A stretch of 64,000 nt of DNA from Flavobacteriales bacterium (GTDB lineage Bacteria; Bacteroidota; Bacteroidia; Flavobacteriales_F; PHOS-HE28): the NCBI GenBank assembly GCA_016788635.1, contig JAEUSU010000019.1, positions 97,337 to 161,336 of the forward strand. Direction: 5' to 3'. Below the pieces are notes generated by a model. It was not told the DNA's origin. It was given only the letters and a program-made list of their open reading frames with translations, and made no database searches. This document shows positions 18,030 through 25,354 of the stretch, one piece after another. The translations under genes and the position numbers were made by a program. Numbering within the stretch: position 1 is the first letter of the stretch; each line of letters begins with the position of its first letter.

Positions 18030-19180
18030 AGCCGCTCGATGGCGTTGTCCAGCGTCTCGCCCTCCTTTGCGAAGCAGAAGCGCAGGATGCGCTGATCGGG
18101 TGGCGGGTCCTTGTAGAAGGCGCTCAGCGGTATGGCGGTCACACCGTGTTCACGCGTAAGGCGCTTGGCAAATTCCAGGTCCGTTTCATCGCTGATGCGG
18201 CTGTAGTCCGCCAGCTGGAAATAGCTCCCCTCACAGGCCAGCGGCTCGAACCGTGAAGCACGCAAGCCAATGACAAAGCGGTCGCGCTTCTCCTCGAACA
18301 ATCCGGCCACCCCCTCGTAAGTCTCCGGCTCCGCCATATAGGTGGCCAACGCGTGCTGCACCGGCGTGTTCACGTCGAACACGTTGAACTGGTGCACCTT
18401 GCGGAACTCCTGCATGAGCATGGGCGGTGCGATCACATAACCCACCTTCCACCCCGTCACGTGGAAGACCTTGCCGAAGCTGAACACCACAAAGGCCCGT
18501 TCACGCAGATCCGGGTGCCGCAGCACAGAGGCATGCTGCTCCCCATCGTACACCATGTGCTCATATACCTCATCACTGAGCAGCAGGATCTCGGTACCCC
18601 TCAGCAGTGAGGCAATGGCACGCATGTCCGCATCACGCAGGATGGTGCCTGCCGGATTGTGAGGGGTATTGATGATGAGCAACCGGGTGCGAGGTGAAAC
18701 GGCCGCAGCCACACCGGACGCGTTGAACTGCATGTCCAAACCCAACCGCACGTGTACTGGTCTGCCACCAAAAAGCTCCACCGCCGGCGCATAACAGTCA
18801 TAGGCCGGATCCACAATGATCACCTCATCACCTGGCCGGACCACGGCCGCAATAGCGGTGAAAATAGCCTGCGTCCCACCCGCGGTGATGGTCATCTCAC
18901 TCTCCGGATCCGCATTGACCGCATGCACGCGTTGGATCTTCGCATGGATGGCCTCGCGCAATTCGGGGATGCCGGCTGCCGGTGCATACTGGTTGTGTCC
19001 AGCCCGCATGGCTTCGTGAACCAGGTCACCCAAACGTTCATCCATGGGAAAATCCGGAAAACCCTGCCCAAGGTTGATGGCGCCATGCTCGCGCGCCAGC
19101 TGGCTCATCACCGTGAAGATGGTGGTGCCGACATGCGGGAGCTTGCTGGCGATAGGGACCCGCGGAACGGATAGCGACAT
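18017..19180 (-). CDS. Methionine aminotransferase (PLP-dependent, YbdL-like, class I/II)
   Basis: 387 residues. The fold-type I aminotransferase motifs are clear: NQYAPAAGIPELREAI, TAGGTQAIFTAI, NTPHNPAGTI (Asn175), LLSDEVYEHMVY (Asp203) and the PLP lysine K237 in SFGKVFHVTGWKVGY. GQGFPDFP near the N-terminus is typical of the methionine/kynurenine aminotransferase branch. It should transfer the amino group between methionine (or Gln, aromatic residues) and 2-oxo acids. The last step of methionine salvage uses such enzymes. Its 3' end overlaps the omega-amidase gene. The promoter element lies only 4 nt before the start. Confidence 0.9.
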   Translation of the reverse strand: MSLSVPRVPIASKLPHVGTTIFTVMSQLAREHGAINLGQGFPDFPMDERLGDLVHEAMRAGHNQYAPAAGIPELREAIHAKIQRVHAVNADPESEMTITAGGTQAIFTAIAAVVRPGDEVIIVDPAYDCYAPAVELFGGRPVHVRLGLDMQFNASGVAAAVSPRTRLLIINTPHNPAGTILRDADMRAIASLLRGTEILLLSDEVYEHMVYDGEQHASVLRHPDLRERAFVVFSFGKVFHVTGWKVGYVIAPPMLMQEFRKVHQFNVFDVNTPVQHALATYMAEPETYEGVAGLFEEKRDRFVIGLRASRFEPLACEGSYFQLADYSRISDETDLEFAKRLTREHGVTAIPLSAFYKDPPPDQRILRFCFAKEGETLDNAIERLCEI

Positions 19181-19184
19181 GGGC

Positions 19185-19192
19185 CGAAGCTA
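19185..19192 (-). promoter_or_regulatory. -7 element of the aminotransferase gene (leaderless type)
   Basis: TAGCTTCG on the minus strand, 4 nt before the ATG at 19180. Confidence 0.5.
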
Positions 19193-19232
19193 CGGCGGCC
19201 CAGGAAATGGAGCCCCCTCGATCAAGTCCTGG

Positions 19233-19982
19233 TCACTCCTGCGTCACCACCGCCGCCAGGTACTCCCTGTTCAGCCGTGCGATGTGCTCCAGGCTGATCC
19301 CTTTCGGGCACTCCACCTCGCAAGCGCCGGTATTGCTGCAATTGCCGAAGCCCTCCTTATCCATCTGTTCCACCATGGCCAGCGCGCGGCGCTTCGCCTC
19401 GGGCTTGCCCTGGGGAAGCAGTGAGAGCTGCGACACTTTCGCGGCCGTGAACAGCATCGCCGAGCCGTTGGGGCAAGTGGCCACGCAGGCCCCGCAACCG
19501 ATGCAGGTAGCCGCGTCGAAGGCCTTGTCGGCATCATCCTTCGGGATGGGTACGGCGTTGCCATCAACCAGATTGCCGCTTGTATTCACGCTAACGAATC
19601 CACCTGCAGCCTGAATGCGGTCGAAAGCGCTGCGGTTGGTCGCCAGGTCCTTGATCACCGGGAAGGCCGTGCTGCGCCATGGTTCCACATAGATGGTGTC
19701 GCCATCCTTGAACTTGCGCATGTGCAACTGGCAGGTGGTGATGCCACGGCCAGGTCCGTGTGCCTCGCCATTGATGAAGAGGCTGCACATGCCGCAGATG
19801 CCCTCGCGGCAGTCGTGGTCGAACGCGATCGGGTCCTCGCCCTTGCGCACGAGGTCGTCGTTCAGCACGTCCAGCATCTCCAGGAAGGACATGTCCTCGG
19901 ACACATCATTCACGGGGTAATCGACGATCCTGCCTTTATCGTTGGGGCCGTTCTGGCGCCACACTTTCAATGTCAGCTTCAT
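19233..19982 (-). CDS. sdhB: Succinate dehydrogenase / fumarate reductase iron-sulfur subunit
   Basis: 249 residues. It carries electrons from the flavoprotein to the quinone site. The [2Fe-2S] ligands lie in [20 protein letters not shown] and the Cys of ITTCQL. The two other clusters are served by [14 protein letters not shown] and [14 protein letters not shown]. The family normally begins MKLTLKVW, so the ATG at 19982 was chosen over an in-frame ATG three codons earlier (19991). It is the last gene of the sdhC-sdhA-sdhB unit; a 34-nt hairpin element lies between sdhA and sdhB. There is no clear terminator before the downstream aminotransferase promoter. Confidence 0.95.
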   Translation of the reverse strand: MKLTLKVWRQNGPNDKGRIVDYPVNDVSEDMSFLEMLDVLNDDLVRKGEDPIAFDHDCREGICGMCSLFINGEAHGPGRGITTCQLHMRKFKDGDTIYVEPWRSTAFPVIKDLATNRSAFDRIQAAGGFVSVNTSGNLVDGNAVPIPKDDADKAFDAATCIGCGACVATCPNGSAMLFTAAKVSQLSLLPQGKPEAKRRALAMVEQMDKEGFGNCSNTGACEVECPKGISLEHIARLNREYLAAVVTQE

Positions 19983-20003
19983 GTTGCCCATTGCCCTTGC
20001 TGT

Positions 20004-20037
20004 TCGTTTTAGGTCGACCCGTTGGGTAGACGCTACA
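20004..20037 (-). repeat. 34-nt hairpin element, copy 1 (sdhA-sdhB spacer)
   Basis: On the minus strand the core is GTCTACCC-aac-GGGTCGAC, an almost perfect 8-bp stem with a 3-nt loop. It matches the copy at 51625-51658 at 28 of 34 positions by hand alignment, in the same orientation relative to transcription. Confidence 0.7.
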
Positions 20038-20049
20038 GGTGCTCAGATC

Positions 20050-22062
20050 CTATTTGTATGAACGTTGCGTCAGTTTCACCTCTTCGAAGGTCAGCGGTTC
20101 TTTGTGCAGATTGGCCTTGCCCGCATCGCCGGTCCACTCCCACGCGGCCACATAGGCGTAGTTGGCATCGTCGCGCTTGGCCTCGCCCTGCTGCGGCCCC
20201 TCCATTTCAGCGTACTCCTCGCGGAAGTGGCCACCGCAACTCTCGTTGCGGTTCAGCGCATCCACGCACATCAATTCGCCCAACTCCAGGAAGTCGGCCA
20301 CGCGGCCGGCCTTCTCCAACTCCTGATTGAACTCGTTCGCCTTGCCGGTTACGCGCACATCGCGGTAGAATTCCTCGCGGATCTGGCGGATCTCAGCGAT
20401 GGCTTCCTGAAGACCCTGCGCATTGCGGGCCATGCCGCACTTGTCCCACATCACTTTGCCCAGGCGGCGGTGGAACTCATCCACCGGCTTGGTGCCTTTG
20501 TTGTTGATGAAGTGGTTGATGCGATCCACCACCTCCTTTTCCGCTGCATCGAATTCGGGACGCTTGGTGTCGATGGGGCCGGTGCGGATGTCGTCAGCCA
20601 GGTAATCGCCCACGGTATAGGGGATCACGAAATAGCCATCAGCCAGTCCCTGCATGAGCGCTGATGCACCCAAACGATTCGCGCCATGGTCGCTGAAGTT
20701 CGCTTCGCCAAGTGCGAAAAGGCCAGGCACCGTGGTCTGCAGGTTGTAGTCCACCCACAGGCCGCCCATGGTGTAATGAACGGCGGGGTAGATCTTCATC
20801 GCGTGGTCATATGGGTTCTCGCCAACGATGTTCTCGTACATATCGAACAAGTTGCCGTACTTCTCGCTCACCACGGCGCGGCCCAGCTCGGTGATCTTCT
20901 CCTTGCCGGGGTTCTCGATCTTCAGCACGTTGGCTTGCAGCTTCCCATAGCGCTCAATGGCCGCGCCGAAGTCGAGGTACACCGCCTCACCGGTCTTGTT
21001 CACGCCGAAGCCCGCATCGCAACGCTCCTTGGCGGCACGACTGGCCACATCGCGCGGCACGAGGTTGCCGAAGGCGGGGTACCGGCGCTCGAGGTAATAA
21101 TCGCGATCCGCCTCAGGGATGTCGCTGCCTTTCTTCCTGCCTTCCCGGATCGCCTGGGCGTCTTCGAGTTTCGCGGGCACCCATATGCGGCCGTCATTAC
21201 GCAAGGACTCCGACATCAGCGTGAGCTTGCTTTGGTGAGTGCCGCTCACCGGAATGCACGTGGGGTGGATCTGCGTGTAGCAGGGGTTTCCGAAGTAGGC
21301 CCCGCGCTTGTGTGCCTTCCACGCAGCGGTGACATTGCTGCCCATGGCATTCGTGCTCAGGAAGAACACGTTGCCGTAGCCGCCGGTGCACAAGAGCACC
21401 GCATGCGCACCGTGGCGCTCGATCTCGCCGGTGATCAGGTTGCGGGCGATGATGCCGCGCGCCTTGCCGTCCACAACCACCACATCGAGCATCTCGTGGC
21501 GATCGAACATCTGCACCGCGCCCTTTCCAACCTGCCGCATCAGTGCGCTGTACGCACCGAGCAGCAACTGCTGGCCGGTCTGGCCGCGCGCATAAAAAGT
21601 GCGGCTCACCTGCACGCCACCGAAGCTGCGGTTGTCGAGCAATCCACCGTAGTCGCGGGCGAAGGGAACGCCTTGTGCCACGCATTGATCGATGATGTTG
21701 GCGCTCACCTCCGCCAAACGGTACACGTTGGCCTCGCGGGCACGGTAGTCGCCCCCCTTCACAGTGTCATAGAATAGGCGGTAGGTGCTGTCGCCGTCAT
21801 TCTGGTAGTTCTTGGCGGCATTGATGCCCCCCTGCGCGGCGATGCTGTGCGCACGACGGGCACTATCTTGAAAGCAGAAGGCCTTCACGTTGTAGCCCAT
21901 CTCGGCCAGGGAGGCGGCCGCAGCGCCTCCGGCGAGGCCCGTGCCCACCACGATCACGTCAATGCGGCGCTTGTTGGCGGGGGCCACGATGCGCATGTGC
22001 CCTTTGTGGTAGGTCCACTTCTTGTCGATGGGGCCGGGAGGGATCTTGCTATCCAATGCCAT
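20050..22062 (-). CDS. sdhA: Succinate dehydrogenase / fumarate reductase flavoprotein subunit
   Basis: 670 residues, the length usual for the Bacteroidota / epsilonproteobacterial class of SdhA/FrdA. The FAD-binding start is [22 protein letters not shown], with the FAD-linkage histidine region [18 protein letters not shown]. The active-site segments are [16 protein letters not shown] and [33 protein letters not shown]. It oxidises succinate to fumarate in the TCA cycle as part of complex II. It sits between sdhC and sdhB, separated from sdhC by a 112-nt spacer with a long hairpin. Confidence 0.96.
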   Translation of the reverse strand: MALDSKIPPGPIDKKWTYHKGHMRIVAPANKRRIDVIVVGTGLAGGAAAASLAEMGYNVKAFCFQDSARRAHSIAAQGGINAAKNYQNDGDSTYRLFYDTVKGGDYRAREANVYRLAEVSANIIDQCVAQGVPFARDYGGLLDNRSFGGVQVSRTFYARGQTGQQLLLGAYSALMRQVGKGAVQMFDRHEMLDVVVVDGKARGIIARNLITGEIERHGAHAVLLCTGGYGNVFFLSTNAMGSNVTAAWKAHKRGAYFGNPCYTQIHPTCIPVSGTHQSKLTLMSESLRNDGRIWVPAKLEDAQAIREGRKKGSDIPEADRDYYLERRYPAFGNLVPRDVASRAAKERCDAGFGVNKTGEAVYLDFGAAIERYGKLQANVLKIENPGKEKITELGRAVVSEKYGNLFDMYENIVGENPYDHAMKIYPAVHYTMGGLWVDYNLQTTVPGLFALGEANFSDHGANRLGASALMQGLADGYFVIPYTVGDYLADDIRTGPIDTKRPEFDAAEKEVVDRINHFINNKGTKPVDEFHRRLGKVMWDKCGMARNAQGLQEAIAEIRQIREEFYRDVRVTGKANEFNQELEKAGRVADFLELGELMCVDALNRNESCGGHFREEYAEMEGPQQGEAKRDDANYAYVAAWEWTGDAGKANLHKEPLTFEEVKLTQRSYK

Positions 22063-22073
22063 GTTCAGCGGAA

Positions 22074-22148
22074 GGTTGAGGGTTGTGAGGTTGATGAGGG
22101 GTTGAGGGTTGGAGCAACATCCAACCGTTCAACCTGCAACCTGCAACC
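22074..22148 (-). repeat. Long short-word hairpin in the sdhC-sdhA spacer
   Basis: The left arm contains five GGTTG words and the right arm the matching CAACC words. The innermost GGTTGGA/TCCAACC and the next GGTTGA/TCAACC pair perfectly around a 6-nt loop at 22114-22119. The arms are periodic, so several registers can pair. Confidence 0.75.
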
Positions 22149-22174
22149 AACGAGGGTCATGTGTGTAAGGCGCT

Positions 22175-22849
22175 TCAACGGTTCACGAACATCCAGACAG
22201 GGATCAAGGCGAAGAACACGGGCAGCACTACCGCGATGAAGACGCCGATGTTCTTGATCGCCGGGGTGTACTTGGGGTGATTGAGCCCCAGCGACTGGAA
22301 GGCGCTCTGGAAACCATGCAGCAGGTGAAAGGCGAGCACGCCCATCATCACCACGTACAGCACCACGTACCACAGTTCAGAAAAGGCTGCTGCCACCACG
22401 GTGTAGAGGTCCTTGTTGCCATCGGCATCCAAGCCAAGCTCTCCCCAATGCATCTCATACCAGAAGCGCTTCATATGGATCACCAGGAATACCAGTATGA
22501 GCGTTCCCAGCAGGGCCATGTTGCTGCTGGCCCAACTGCGGTTGGCACCCGCGTTCTCCCTGGCGTAGCGCACGGGGCGTGCCTTGCGGTTCTGGATGGC
22601 CAGCAGGAAGCCGTCGAAGGCGTGGAAGAGGATGCTCAGGTAAAGCAGGTAGCTGATCGCCTTCACCACCGGGAAGCTGGTCATGAATTTGGCGTAGGCG
22701 TTGAACTTCAACTGCCCCTCGGGGCTCATGTCCAGCAGTTGCAGGTTCCCCGCCAGGTGGGCGAATAGGAAGAGCACAAGGAAAAGGCCCGTGAGGGCCA
22801 TCCAGTACTTCTTCGCCAATGAGGAGCCGAGTAGAGCCGATCGTGCCAT
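22175..22849 (-). CDS. sdhC: Succinate dehydrogenase cytochrome b subunit (b558 type)
   Basis: 224 residues with five predicted transmembrane helices (for example YWMALTGLFLVLFLFAHLAGNLQ, ISYLLYLSILFHAFDGFLLA, MALLGTLILVFLVIHMKRFW). Histidines in helices 1, 2, 3 and 5 (FAHLAG, LFHAFDG, VIHMKRF, AFHLLHGFQSAF) fit the two-haem cytochrome b558 family found in Bacteroidota. It anchors SdhAB to the inner membrane and reduces the quinone. It is the first gene of the operon; the -7 element is at 22893-22900. Confidence 0.95.
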   Translation of the reverse strand: MARSALLGSSLAKKYWMALTGLFLVLFLFAHLAGNLQLLDMSPEGQLKFNAYAKFMTSFPVVKAISYLLYLSILFHAFDGFLLAIQNRKARPVRYARENAGANRSWASSNMALLGTLILVFLVIHMKRFWYEMHWGELGLDADGNKDLYTVVAAAFSELWYVVLYVVMMGVLAFHLLHGFQSAFQSLGLNHPKYTPAIKNIGVFIAVVLPVFFALIPVWMFVNR

Positions 22850-22892
22850 GGTAGGTTGCTAACAGCGGAAAAGGGGGAAGCGTTCGCGGCCG

Positions 22893-22900
22893 CGAAGGTA
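22893..22900 (-). promoter_or_regulatory. -7 element of the sdhCAB operon
   Basis: TACCTTCG on the minus strand, 43 nt before the sdhC ATG, so this mRNA does have a leader. Confidence 0.55.
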
Positions 22901-22933
22901 GCGGACGTGTGCGAACGGTTAAGCTGCTGAAGG

Positions 22934-23356
22934 TCAGGTCGCCGGGTACTTCTTCTTAACCAGCGCGATCGACCTCTTCAGCATGCTCCGCAGCACCTTA
23001 AGGTCAATGTCGCCCAACCGCTTCACGTACAGGCAGCCCTTCGTGGCCCTGTGCCTGCCCAGTCCGGCCAGCACTTCAGGCTCCAGCACCTCAGCGCCGA
23101 GGTAAAGCACGATCTCCGGTCTGCGCGGACTGAAAGCCGCCAGGGGCGCATCGCCCTCATGGCCGCTGGCGTACTTGTAGTGGTAGGTGCCGTAGCCCAC
23201 GATCGAAGGCCCGTACATATAAGGCTCCTCTCCAATGAGCTCGTGCATCAGCTTCATCAGCGTGCGGCAATCGTCGCGCACTTCCTCCTTCGGCTGCTTG
23301 TCAATGAAGGCATCGACACTGGCTGCGGTGGCGTGGGTCTTGTTGGGTTTGGGCAT
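22934..23356 (-). CDS. DUF1801 domain protein
   Basis: 140 residues. DUF1801 (YdhG-like) features are seen: VDAFIDKQPKEEVRDDCRTLMKLM at the N-terminus, then EEPYMYGPSIVGYGTYHYKYASGHEGD, AAFSPRRPEIVLYLG and the Lys/Arg-rich end TKGCLYVKRLGDIDLKVLRSMLKRS. Structures in this family resemble the frataxin/CyaY-like fold, but no biochemical role is settled. It is a small cytoplasmic protein, monocistronic, preceded at 4 nt by a -7-like element. Confidence 0.88.
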   Translation of the reverse strand: MPKPNKTHATAASVDAFIDKQPKEEVRDDCRTLMKLMHELIGEEPYMYGPSIVGYGTYHYKYASGHEGDAPLAAFSPRRPEIVLYLGAEVLEPEVLAGLGRHRATKGCLYVKRLGDIDLKVLRSMLKRSIALVKKKYPAT

Positions 23357-23360
23357 GGGA

Positions 23361-23368
23361 CCAAAATA
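23361..23368 (-). promoter_or_regulatory. -7-like element of the DUF1801 gene (leaderless type)
   Basis: TATTTTGG on the minus strand, 4 nt before the ATG at 23356. Confidence 0.4.
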
Positions 23369-23405
23369 TCACTCCACTCTCCGGGTCGGTGCCAAGGGGC
23401 CCAGA

Positions 23406-23482
23406 ACAAGACTGAAGACACAAGACTCAAGTCCAAAGGACGAAGTAACCTTCACCTTGACCCCTTGTGTCTTCAGTCTTGT
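23406..23482. repeat. Long hairpin with perfect 19-bp outer stem
   Basis: ACAAGACTGAAGACACAAG at 23406-23424 is exactly complementary to 23464-23482. Inside, TCAAG (23427-23431) pairs with CTTGA (23456-23460) and GAAG/CTTC (23442-23445/23450-23453) closes a 4-nt loop. The arms are made of AAGAC/ACAAG-type words. It lies between the divergent DUF1801 and aminopeptidase genes. Confidence 0.85.
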
Positions 23483-23497
23483 GTCTTCCCCTCCCGC

Positions 23498-23505
23498 TAC
23501 CTTCG
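23498..23505 (+). promoter_or_regulatory. -7 element of the aminopeptidase gene
   Basis: TACCTTCG, 35 nt before the ATG at 23541, starting 16 nt after the hairpin. Confidence 0.5.
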
Positions 23506-23540
23506 CTCCTTTCACCTACGCCGAGGTTTCGGCGAACACC

Positions 23541-24845
23541 ATGCGTTACAGCCCCCTCTCAGCATCCACCTACCGCGAGCATCGCGCCCGTTTCCGCCAA
23601 GCCCTGGAGAAAGGCGGCCTCGCCGTCTTCCACAGCAACGACATCATGCCCACCAGCGCCGATGGGCACATGCCTTTCAAGCAGGCCAGCGACATCTTCC
23701 ACCTGAGCGGCATCGACCAGGAGGAGACGATCCTGCTGCTCTTCCCCGACGCGATGGACCCGAAGGACCGCGAGATCCTCTTCGTACGCGAGACGAGCGA
23801 GCTGATCGCGATCTGGGAAGGCGCCAAGTTCAGCCAGAAGGAAGCGAGCGAGCTGAGCGGCATCGCCACCGTGCTGTGGACCACGAGCTACGAGGCGACG
23901 ATCAAGCGCTTGGTGCCGCAGTGCGAACACCTTTACCTGAACAGCAACGAGCACCTGCGCCAGGGCAATGAGGTGGAGACGCGTGAGGAGCGCAAGAACA
24001 AGGAGCTGCGTGCGCAATATCCATTGCACAGCGTGAAGCGCAGCGCGCCGATCATGCACCGCATCCGCAGCCGCAAGACCAAGGAGGAGGTGGCACAGAT
24101 CCAACGCGCGATCGCGATCACCGGCAAGGCCTTCGAACGCGTGTGCGGTTTCGTGAAACCCGGTGTGAAGGAGTACGAGATCGAGGCGGAGATCACGCAC
24201 GAGTTCCTGCGCAACGGCTCGCGCGGGCATGCCTATACGCCGATCATCGCCAGTGGCTACAGCGCCTGCGTATTGCACTACATCACCAACGACCAGGTGT
24301 GCAACGACGGCGATGTGATCCTGATGGACTTCGGCTGCGAGTACGGCGGCTACGCGAGCGACCTCACGCGGTGCATCCCCGTGAACGGCCGTTTCACCAA
24401 GCGCCAGCGCGCGGTGTACGATGCGGTGCTGCGCGTGAAGAACGAGGCGACCCAATTGCTGCGCCCCGGCACCATGCTCGCTGACTACCACAAGGAAGTA
24501 GGCAGGATCATGGAGAGCGAGTTGATCGGCCTGGGGCTGCTGGACAAGAACGATGTGGCGAAGCAGGACCCTGAGAAACCGCTCTACAAGAAGTACTTCA
24601 TGCATGGCACCAGCCACTTTCTGGGCCTTGACGTGCACGACGTGGGCCTGTGGAACGAGATGATCCAGCCGGACATGGTCTTCACCGTGGAGCCGGGCAT
24701 CTACATCCGCGAGGAAAAGCTGGGCATCCGCCTGGAGAACAACATCCTGACCACGCGCGACAATCCGATCGACCTGTTCGCGGACATCCCTGTGGAGGCG
24801 GATGCTGTGGAGGCAATGATGAGCAGCAGGAAGGCCCTTGCCTAG
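23541..24845 (+). CDS. pepP: Xaa-Pro aminopeptidase (aminopeptidase P family, M24B)
   Basis: 434 residues starting MRYSPLSASTYREHRARF, the usual N-terminus of Bacteroidota aminopeptidase P. It removes N-terminal residues preceding proline. The creatinase-type N-domain covers ~1-170 and the pita-bread metalloprotease domain the rest. The metal ligands are in DFGCEYGGYASDLTR (two Asp), GTSHFLGLDVHDVG (His), FTVEPGIYI (Glu) and GIRLENNILTT (Glu). The open frame runs back to 23235, but the promoter and hairpin lie inside that extension, so the ATG at 23541 is the start. Confidence 0.93.
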   Translation: MRYSPLSASTYREHRARFRQALEKGGLAVFHSNDIMPTSADGHMPFKQASDIFHLSGIDQEETILLLFPDAMDPKDREILFVRETSELIAIWEGAKFSQKEASELSGIATVLWTTSYEATIKRLVPQCEHLYLNSNEHLRQGNEVETREERKNKELRAQYPLHSVKRSAPIMHRIRSRKTKEEVAQIQRAIAITGKAFERVCGFVKPGVKEYEIEAEITHEFLRNGSRGHAYTPIIASGYSACVLHYITNDQVCNDGDVILMDFGCEYGGYASDLTRCIPVNGRFTKRQRAVYDAVLRVKNEATQLLRPGTMLADYHKEVGRIMESELIGLGLLDKNDVAKQDPEKPLYKKYFMHGTSHFLGLDVHDVGLWNEMIQPDMVFTVEPGIYIREEKLGIRLENNILTTRDNPIDLFADIPVEADAVEAMMSSRKALA

Positions 24846-24950
24846 ATCCCGCTCGTGCGGAAAGGCGAGGCACGGTGCAGCGCAGCACACGAAAGGCTGA
24901 ATAACGGTCGTTAAGTGAGGGCTGACACCTGCATACCTGAATCGCCTACC

Positions 24951-25286
24951 ATGAACATCCGCTCCTTGGGAATTGCCGGGGTAATCCTCGGTATCCTGTT
25001 CAAAGTGCTGCATTGGCCCGGCGCCAACATCATTCTCATGACAAGCACCGCACTGACCATCGTGATGCTGGTGATCCTTCTTGTGCGGAAACCCGGACCA
25101 TGGACCTTGCACGTACAGCGTCCGGCCATGCTCTTCGGCTCCATCGTCACCGCATTGACGGGAATGCTCTTCAAGGTGATGCACTGGCCAGGCGCCAACA
25201 TGTTGTTGCTCCTGGGTATGGTCACCTGCGCAGCCTGGTTCCTTACTTCAGCCTACCATACACGCACCAGCGTGGTGCGCTCCTGA
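24951..25286 (+). CDS. Mini GldL-like membrane protein with two HWPGAN repeats
   Basis: 111 residues with four hydrophobic segments arranged as an internal duplication. The first half has GILFKVLHWPGANIILM and the second GMLFKVMHWPGANMLLL. The FKxxHWPGA signature is the first transmembrane segment of GldL, the T9SS/gliding motor protein, but the cytoplasmic domain of GldL is absent. An in-frame start at 24915 would add 12 polar residues; the ATG at 24951 gives a clean membrane start. Function is unknown; the relation to GldL is by motif only. Confidence 0.75.
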   Translation: MNIRSLGIAGVILGILFKVLHWPGANIILMTSTALTIVMLVILLVRKPGPWTLHVQRPAMLFGSIVTALTGMLFKVMHWPGANMLLLLGMVTCAAWFLTSAYHTRTSVVRS

Positions 25287-25307
25287 AGTGGCACGCATGG
25301 AACGAAG

Positions 25308-25333
25308 AAGCCCCGCAAGAGATCGCGGGGCTT
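25308..25333. terminator. Bidirectional terminator hairpin
   Basis: AAGCCCCGC (25308-25316) pairs perfectly with GCGGGGCTT (25325-25333) around a short loop, between two convergent genes. Confidence 0.75.
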
Positions 25334-25354
25334 CCTGCATTTCCGTTGGAAAGC

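Noticed and set aside
20686..21777. 363-codon open frame on the plus strand
   Set aside because: Shadow of sdhA.
22081..22148. CRISPR-like short direct repeats (GGTTG and CAACC words)
   Set aside because: Units are only ~7-9 nt without spacers; better explained as arms of a hairpin.
23559..25184. 541-codon open frame on the minus strand
   Set aside because: Antisense to the aminopeptidase P gene, which has all its metal ligands; the translation shows no known fold.
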